Program-made: the position numbers and the translations under genes
The notes under the pieces: model-generated
Database searches by the model: none
Seen by the model: only the letters and a program-made list of their open reading frames with translations
What the model was told of the DNA's origin: nothing
From: Sulfurimonas sp. SAG-AH-194-C20
GTDB taxonomy: Bacteria > Campylobacterota > Campylobacteria > Campylobacterales > Sulfurimonadaceae
Length of the DNA stretch: 34,848 bases
Assembly: GCF_029215975.1 (NCBI RefSeq)
Contig: NZ_JAEMVD010000012.1
Span: 1-34,848 of the forward strand
Direction of reading: 5' to 3'
Part shown: piece by piece, positions 29,637-34,848 of the stretch
Layout of the letters: every line of letters starts with the position of its first letter
Numbering within the stretch: the first letter of the stretch is position 1

Positions 29637-29663
29637 TCAGTTCTTCTTTAGAAGAAGAACTGA
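29637..29663. repeat. Perfect 12-bp stem with 3-nt loop spanning the porin stop codon
   Basis: TCAGTTCTTCTT-TAG-AAGAAGAACTGA on the plus strand; includes the terminal Phe-Phe-Phe-stop codons. Confidence 0.8.
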
Positions 29664-31003
29664 GATGTGAGTTTTATTGTATTTACAGTTCTTTCTCCAT
29701 CTTTAAGTGCGGTTCCATATTTTTCAGTTTGATACACTAAACCAGCTTTGATTGAGTTACCTTTTAAGTACCAGTTTACACCAGCTGTTGCTGCTGTATA
29801 GTCATAACCATCAGTACCTTTGAACTTATCCCAAGACTCATATCTAACAAATGGAGCAAGATAGTTTAATGATTCTATAACATACTCACTCGTTGCATAC
29901 CAACCATTTGATTTACCTAGTTCAGCTAAACCCCATGCTTTAACAACACCATCAAACTCGAAGTACTCAGCTTGAACAAAAAGACCTTTATAGTGTGCAG
30001 ACATTTCTAAGTTTGTTAATGTATGGTCAATTTTCTGCGAAACCACACCATCATCATAGTTAATATTATTGCTAGCCCAGTATGCAGCACCTATCTCAAA
30101 GTGTTTACCCTTAGCAAAGTATGTTTCTGTTCTTGAAGTCTCTTCCCAACCATCAAATGGAGAGAGTACTACTTTTCCACCATAGAAGAAACTACCTTGT
30201 GTTAAACCACCAAAGTTATTTTCTTTACTAAGTGTACTGCCTGAAGCATCTTTCATTTTACCAGAGTAAACACCATCACCTGTTGCTACTTGATAATGAA
30301 CTTTCTTTTCCCAGTTACCGTATGCTTGGATATTTGTTCCACGTCGGTTATGTGTAATGTACTGTGCTGCTTCATCAGCTACTTTTGGTCTATCATATGC
30401 AAGAACTCTAGCAGACTTCACAGTTTCAGTACGAGAAATATCGATTTTAGCACGGTAAAGTTTGAAGTTTACTAAAGATGTGTTAAATGGTTTTTTGATT
30501 TTCACATAAGCATCACCAACGTTAAAGCCTTGCTCACCTTTATCTTCAAAGTTTGCTTTATCATTTCTAACATCCATTACAAAAGAAGTCCACTTGTTAA
30601 AACCAGCAGCTACTTCAAAACGAACACGGCGAAGGTAAGCATCAGGTACACTAGACTTTGACTTAACACTTCCATCAGGATTATAATTTGTTGTATCTGC
30701 ATTTTGGAATGTACCTTGAATACGAACACCCGCTTTTAACCACATATCTGAGTTGTCATCAGCTACAAACTTCATGTTGATGTGAGTCTGTTTTCCAAGT
30801 AAAAAGTCAGGAGACTTTTGATCAACGATAGTGATTGACTTCTTTGGAGACGCAACACTTTTCATATCAAGTGCAGTACGATCAGCTGCAGGAGCAGTAA
30901 ATACTTGACCATTAGCATCTTGGTAAAATTTAATTTCATCTGCGTTTACAGATAAAGAAGCTACAGTTAAAGCAGCAATAGTTGATAAAACAATCTTGTT
31001 CAT
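29648..31003 (-). CDS. Outer membrane porin (phosphate-selective porin O/P-like)
   Basis: Signal peptide, beta-strand-rich sequence, C-terminal Phe (TSQFFF); divergent from pstS with a shared promoter motif. Confidence 0.75.
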   Translation of the reverse strand: MNKIVLSTIAALTVASLSVNADEIKFYQDANGQVFTAPAADRTALDMKSVASPKKSITIVDQKSPDFLLGKQTHINMKFVADDNSDMWLKAGVRIQGTFQNADTTNYNPDGSVKSKSSVPDAYLRRVRFEVAAGFNKWTSFVMDVRNDKANFEDKGEQGFNVGDAYVKIKKPFNTSLVNFKLYRAKIDISRTETVKSARVLAYDRPKVADEAAQYITHNRRGTNIQAYGNWEKKVHYQVATGDGVYSGKMKDASGSTLSKENNFGGLTQGSFFYGGKVVLSPFDGWEETSRTETYFAKGKHFEIGAAYWASNNINYDDGVVSQKIDHTLTNLEMSAHYKGLFVQAEYFEFDGVVKAWGLAELGKSNGWYATSEYVIESLNYLAPFVRYESWDKFKGTDGYDYTAATAGVNWYLKGNSIKAGLVYQTEKYGTALKDGERTVNTIKLTSQFFF

Positions 31004-31038
31004 TTGAATTTCCTTGAGTCTTATTTTTAAGTTATGGA

Positions 31039-31070
31039 AGTATATTGCAAAGCGATTACATTATGGTTAC
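31039..31070 (-). promoter_or_regulatory. PHO-box-like promoter of the porin
   Basis: Minus strand GTAAC-CATAAT-GTAAT then 10 nt then TATACT (31044-31039). Confidence 0.7.
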
Positions 31071-31145
31071 AGCAGGAAATATAATGTATAATGTTACCGA
31101 CAGAAGGCTCTTATATATGTAAGGCTTAAGATGCCAAACTTCCTT

Positions 31146-31177
31146 GTAACTAAAGCGTAACCCAAGTGTTTTATAAT
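31146..31177 (+). promoter_or_regulatory. PHO-box-like promoter of pstS
   Basis: GTAAC (31146-31150)-TAAAGC-GTAAC (31157-31161), 10 nt, TATAAT (31172-31177). Confidence 0.75.
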
Positions 31178-31209
31178 TTCAGCACTTAAACATAAAAAGG
31201 CTTAGATAA

Positions 31210-32259
31210 ATGATAAGTGATAAATCACAATGCAAAAAACCACTAAATGGTTTTCGTACCAAACTTATAAGAGTAGCACTAGCAAGTACAATGCTCCTTA
31301 CATCACTAAACGCGAACGATGTTCTCAAAGGTAGTGGAGCGTCTTTCCCATATAGTGTTTACCAAAAATGGATTAAAGCTTACAACAAAGAAACAGGTAT
31401 AAAAATTGACTACATAAAAAAAGGTTCTTCAAAAGGTATCAAAGATGCTAAAGCTCGTGCAGTTAATTTTGCTGGAACAGACAAACCTTTAAGTCCTAAA
31501 GTGCTTCGTAAAAATAAGCTTTATCAGTTTCCTGCTGTTGTAGGTGCAATCACAATGGGATATAATCTTCCTGGTATAAGGGGGCTCAAACTATCTCGCG
31601 GAGCAACGGTAGCTATCGCTAATGGTAGTGCTAAGTACTGGGATGATGCAGTTATTGCTTCTGCAAACGTAGGACTTAAACTTCCACACGAAAGGCTTAC
31701 ATTTGTTCACCGTGCTGATGGTTCAGGAACTACATATAACTTCACTTACTACCTTTCAAAAGTAGACAAAGAATGGAGAAAAACATTTGGTGCTAAAAAG
31801 TCCCTTAACTGGCCTGGGAATCATCATATTGGCGGGAAGACAAACTCTGGTGTTGCGGCACTTCTTAAACAGACTACATACTCAGTAGGATATATCGACT
31901 ATGCTGATGCTAAAAACAACAACATCGCTATGGCAACAGTAGAAAATCGTGAAGGTCACTTCATCTTACCAACACTTAAGTCTTTTCAAATGGCAACTGC
32001 AAAAGCAACACTTAATCCAAAAAGAGATTTTTATGCTGTGATCACTGATCCAAAAGGTGCAGAGTCTTACCCTATGGTAGCTGCTACATTTATCTTAGTA
32101 CCAGCAGAAAAAACACAGATGAACAAAAAAGTTACTGCCTTTTATGACTGGTGTTATACAAATGGTCAAGATATTGCAAAAGGTCTAGGTTTTGTTCCAT
32201 TACCCAAATCTTTAACTGCTAAAATTCACACTTATTGGGCTAAAAAAGGGATTAAATAA
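31210..32259 (+). CDS. pstS: Phosphate ABC transporter substrate-binding protein
   Basis: LKGSGASFPYSVYQKWIKAYNKETGIKIDYIKKGSSKGIKDA, DKPLSP, VHRADGSGTTYNFTYYLS, GYIDYADAK. Confidence 0.95.
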   Translation: MISDKSQCKKPLNGFRTKLIRVALASTMLLTSLNANDVLKGSGASFPYSVYQKWIKAYNKETGIKIDYIKKGSSKGIKDAKARAVNFAGTDKPLSPKVLRKNKLYQFPAVVGAITMGYNLPGIRGLKLSRGATVAIANGSAKYWDDAVIASANVGLKLPHERLTFVHRADGSGTTYNFTYYLSKVDKEWRKTFGAKKSLNWPGNHHIGGKTNSGVAALLKQTTYSVGYIDYADAKNNNIAMATVENREGHFILPTLKSFQMATAKATLNPKRDFYAVITDPKGAESYPMVAATFILVPAEKTQMNKKVTAFYDWCYTNGQDIAKGLGFVPLPKSLTAKIHTYWAKKGIK

Positions 32260-32279
32260 TATTATTAGTCTAGTTGTGC

Positions 32280-32285
32280 TATAAT
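32280..32285 (+). promoter_or_regulatory. Candidate -10 element, predicted leaderless start of the 568-aa gene
   Basis: TATAAT with 7 nt before the ATG at 32293; no Shine-Dalgarno. Confidence 0.5.
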
Positions 32286-32292
32286 TCTCATT

Positions 32293-33999
32293 ATGAACAA
32301 TATTTTATCACATTCGTTAACATTCAAAACAGACTCTCTCACTTCTCAAACAGGTAAACTAGAAAACATCCTCTACTTGAGTGATGAGAATAGTTCTAAA
32401 CATTTTGTGCAATACATTCAGTACCATGAAAACAATGATGATTCAATTGATGTAAGACATATTAGTATAAAAGTAGATAGGTCTTATTTTTTAGAAATAG
32501 CAAATATTTGTATAAGTAATAAAGAGAGAAGAAGACACTTTTTTTCTACCTTAGGAAAACGGCGTTTTGGTGCTTCAAACAAACATTTAGATTGCTACTT
32601 CGCGCATTTAGATTTTAATGAAAAGTCTCTCCATCAAAAATACCTCAGCCATTATGAATATATAGAGTTTGAGCCTTGTCACAGTATTACTACAAAGTAT
32701 TCTACAAATAAGTATCGTATTTATATCCAAGAAGAGGAAAACCTACATATAGTTTTTTTAGACCAACTAAATATATCATCAAGAAAAAAAATACATAAAA
32801 TATTTTGTACAGACCTCAGCGATGATGACTTAGCTTTATATAATGGCATTACAACTTCATCTCAAAAAATTAACTATATTTTTAATAAAATAGGAAAGCA
32901 TTACTTTAAGAACTTAACAGCGACTCATCTTCAAAGAACTAAACAGTACAAAACAAATGAGGACTTAGCTCTTTCAATGCTTATTAAAGATTCTCAGGCG
33001 ATGGAGAGAAGTTCACGTATTCAGGATAATACTACTTTTAGAAAACTTCAAGAAAAACAAAATGATATGAAGCCTATTTTAGATGCCCTTTATAAAGAAG
33101 CAAACAAATTTATTCTAAACCCATGTGCTCAGACAGCTGAACTTTTCACTAGAGAACTTCAAATGTTTCAAGTATGCATAAAAGGTATAAATGGGCTTAA
33201 AGATATTTCGGATTATCTACAAGAGGTTTACGAACTAAGCACCAAAAATACAATTTCTTACTTACTTTCAAAAGATGATGAGGACTTACAAGATATATTT
33301 TTATATGTACTTGAAGTTTTTCACACATGGAATAAGCATCTTTTTGATGAAAATGAAGATATAAAATCTTTTAATTCTGTATCTATTGATTTAGCTGATG
33401 CTTTTCGTTACTTTGTTGATGTATGTTATAAATTTAAACATGACTATAAATGTACTGATGCTGAAGAAGAGATACAAAAAGAGGTAAGTACTGCACTTGA
33501 GTTAGAAACTCAGCAAGAGCCAGAGAATGAACTAACAATTAAAACACCTGTTTATACCTCTGCTCAAAGTTATTTTGCCGAAATCGACCTTGATTCAGAG
33601 GTTTATGATGAACTTCTTGAACTCGAAAGAGAAGTAGATGTTCTTAGCTATGCATCCTCATACAACGAAGATATAAATGCTACTCTTATTAACTTTTTTG
33701 AAGGTTACACAAGGGTACTAAATCCTCTTTTTGAGTTTAAAGATCTTAGTTACTCTCTTATGCTACTCACACAAAAACTAACAGACTACGAGATAGATGA
33801 AAACAGTGAAATGCTTCTTATTTTAATGCGAGGATTAATTTCAGATTTACTCGAGTGGAAACGCTCTGTTTTAATCGAGCAAACTGCTGAAGATATTCAC
33901 TTTATGGATAAATCTTTTTACTCTAACATTGCACAAATCGAGATGTCTTTAGATAGTAATGACTTAGCCGAAGATGATGGTGAGATGGAGTTTTTCTAA
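32293..33999 (+). CDS. Uncharacterised protein encoded between pstS and pstC
   Basis: 568-aa ORF, no family recognised; basic/aromatic N-terminal half, acidic helical C-terminal half ending DDGEMEFF. Confidence 0.8.
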   Translation: MNNILSHSLTFKTDSLTSQTGKLENILYLSDENSSKHFVQYIQYHENNDDSIDVRHISIKVDRSYFLEIANICISNKERRRHFFSTLGKRRFGASNKHLDCYFAHLDFNEKSLHQKYLSHYEYIEFEPCHSITTKYSTNKYRIYIQEEENLHIVFLDQLNISSRKKIHKIFCTDLSDDDLALYNGITTSSQKINYIFNKIGKHYFKNLTATHLQRTKQYKTNEDLALSMLIKDSQAMERSSRIQDNTTFRKLQEKQNDMKPILDALYKEANKFILNPCAQTAELFTRELQMFQVCIKGINGLKDISDYLQEVYELSTKNTISYLLSKDDEDLQDIFLYVLEVFHTWNKHLFDENEDIKSFNSVSIDLADAFRYFVDVCYKFKHDYKCTDAEEEIQKEVSTALELETQQEPENELTIKTPVYTSAQSYFAEIDLDSEVYDELLELEREVDVLSYASSYNEDINATLINFFEGYTRVLNPLFEFKDLSYSLMLLTQKLTDYEIDENSEMLLILMRGLISDLLEWKRSVLIEQTAEDIHFMDKSFYSNIAQIEMSLDSNDLAEDDGEMEFF

Positions 34000-34004
34000 C
34001 TTTT

Positions 34005-34036
34005 GTAACCTTAACGTAACCGAACTTCTATAAAAT
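34005..34036 (+). promoter_or_regulatory. PHO-box-like promoter of pstC
   Basis: GTAAC (34005-34009)-CTTAAC-GTAAC (34016-34020), 10 nt, TAAAAT (34031-34036). Confidence 0.7.
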
Positions 34037-34042
34037 TTCACT

Positions 34043-34848
34043 ATGGAAAAAATATTTCAAAGACTTGCACTCTCAAGTGCATCACTTGTGTTTATTCTAC
34101 TAGTAGGTATCTTTATCACTCTGTATATAACTGCTAAACCTGCAATTGATGAGTTTGGATTTAACTTCATTACAGATTCTCACTGGAACAAGAATGTTGT
34201 TTTAGAAGCAGAAGATGACATGATGCTCGATGAAGATGACATGATGCTAGATGATGAAGATGACCTCATTACAAAGACTATCTATGGTGGACTTGTGCCC
34301 ATAGTAGGGACACTACTTACAACTCTTATAGCTCTTGCATTTTCACTTCCTATCGCAATGGGCATAGCAGTATTTCTAGCAGAAATTGCCCCTAAAAACA
34401 TCTCCGACATTGTCGGTATTGCCATTGAACTTTTAGCGGCTATTCCCTCCATCATCTTTGGTATGTGGGGACTTTACTATTTTGCCCCTATCATCGCTGA
34501 CTTGTTTGGTGGGTATCAAGTCTCACTTCTTACCGCTGGACTTGTACTTGGTGTTATGATACTTCCCTTTATGGCAGCCATCACAAGAGATAGTATGAAC
34601 ACAACTCCTGGGGTTTTAAAAGAGTCTGCTTATGCACTTGGGGCTACAAAGTTTGAAGTCATAAAGGACATCATCTTTCCATATTCTAAGGTCGGTATCA
34701 TCGGAAGTATCATCTTAGCACTTGGTCGTGCTTTAGGTGAAACTATGGCTGTTGCTTTTCTTATAGGTAGCATTTTTGTTCTACCAAGTAAGATTACAGA
34801 CCCAACTATCTCTATCCCTGTTGCGATGGCAAACAACTTTGGTGAAGC
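34043..34848 (+). CDS. pstC: Phosphate ABC transporter permease, truncated at window end
   Basis: ATG at 34043 reads MEKIFQRLALSSASLVFILLVGIF...IYGGLVPIVGTLLTTLIALAFSLPIAMGIAVFLAEIAP...AAIPSIIFGMWGLYYF...ALGATKFEVIKDIIFPYSKVGIIGSIILALGRALGETMAVAFLIG; open to the end of the window. Confidence 0.94.
   Translation, partial: MEKIFQRLALSSASLVFILLVGIFITLYITAKPAIDEFGFNFITDSHWNKNVVLEAEDDMMLDEDDMMLDDEDDLITKTIYGGLVPIVGTLLTTLIALAFSLPIAMGIAVFLAEIAPKNISDIVGIAIELLAAIPSIIFGMWGLYYFAPIIADLFGGYQVSLLTAGLVLGVMILPFMAAITRDSMNTTPGVLKESAYALGATKFEVIKDIIFPYSKVGIIGSIILALGRALGETMAVAFLIGSIFVLPSKITDPTISIPVAMANNFGE
34211..34264 (+). repeat. In-frame 21-bp tandem repeat within pstC (EDDMMLD x2 plus partial third)
   Basis: GAAGATGACATGATGCTCGAT / GAAGATGACATGATGCTAGAT (20/21 identical) then GATGAAGATGAC. 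Confidence 0.9.

Noticed and set aside
30290-30475. 61-aa plus-strand ORF in the porin gene
   Set aside because: Antisense shadow ORF
34630-34836. 68-aa minus-strand ORF over pstC
   Set aside because: Antisense of conserved PstC core
1-34848. CRISPR arrays, tRNA/rRNA genes, transposases, prophage or toxin-antitoxin modules
   Set aside because: None seen: no regularly spaced repeats, no tRNA-like cloverleaf recognised by eye, no recombinase or toxin-like ORFs; the region reads as core chromosome

Overview
The window looks like core chromosome from a Sulfurimonas-like Campylobacterota (epsilonproteobacterium). I infer that lineage from gene content and protein character, not from a search. 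From left to right it contains: (1) a minus-strand Complex I operon, nuoA-B-C-D-(small NuoE-like ORF)-G-H-I-J-K-L-M-N, with nuoN truncated at the left edge and no NuoF gene; (2) a minus-strand run of an AAA ATPase, a FadL-type outer membrane protein, endonuclease IV, a small lipoprotein and a TrxR-like/FqrB-like flavoprotein; (3) a plus-strand Y-family DNA polymerase and a stand-alone DUF234-like protein, convergent with a protein carrying a C-terminal J-domain; (4) purF plus a TIGR01212-type radical SAM gene; (5) a minus-strand ilvE / SPFH / hisIE / two DUF2393-like genes; (6) two convergent QIEHH-type fatty acid desaturases; (7) a porin divergent from pstS, then an uncharacterised 568-aa gene, then pstC (truncated at the right edge). 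No tRNA, rRNA, CRISPR or mobile element was recognised. The strongest unlisted signal is a shared promoter architecture, GTAAC-N6-GTAA(C/T)-N10-TATAAT-like, upstream of the porin, pstS and pstC. It is probably a PHO-box-type regulon and ties the porin to phosphate uptake. Other observations worth checking are three apparently leaderless genes (-10 hexamer 6-7 nt before the ATG), an acidic Met-rich tandem repeat in the PstC periplasmic loop, the unknown gene inside the pst cluster, a Complex I with no NuoF or large substitute, and several inverted repeats.
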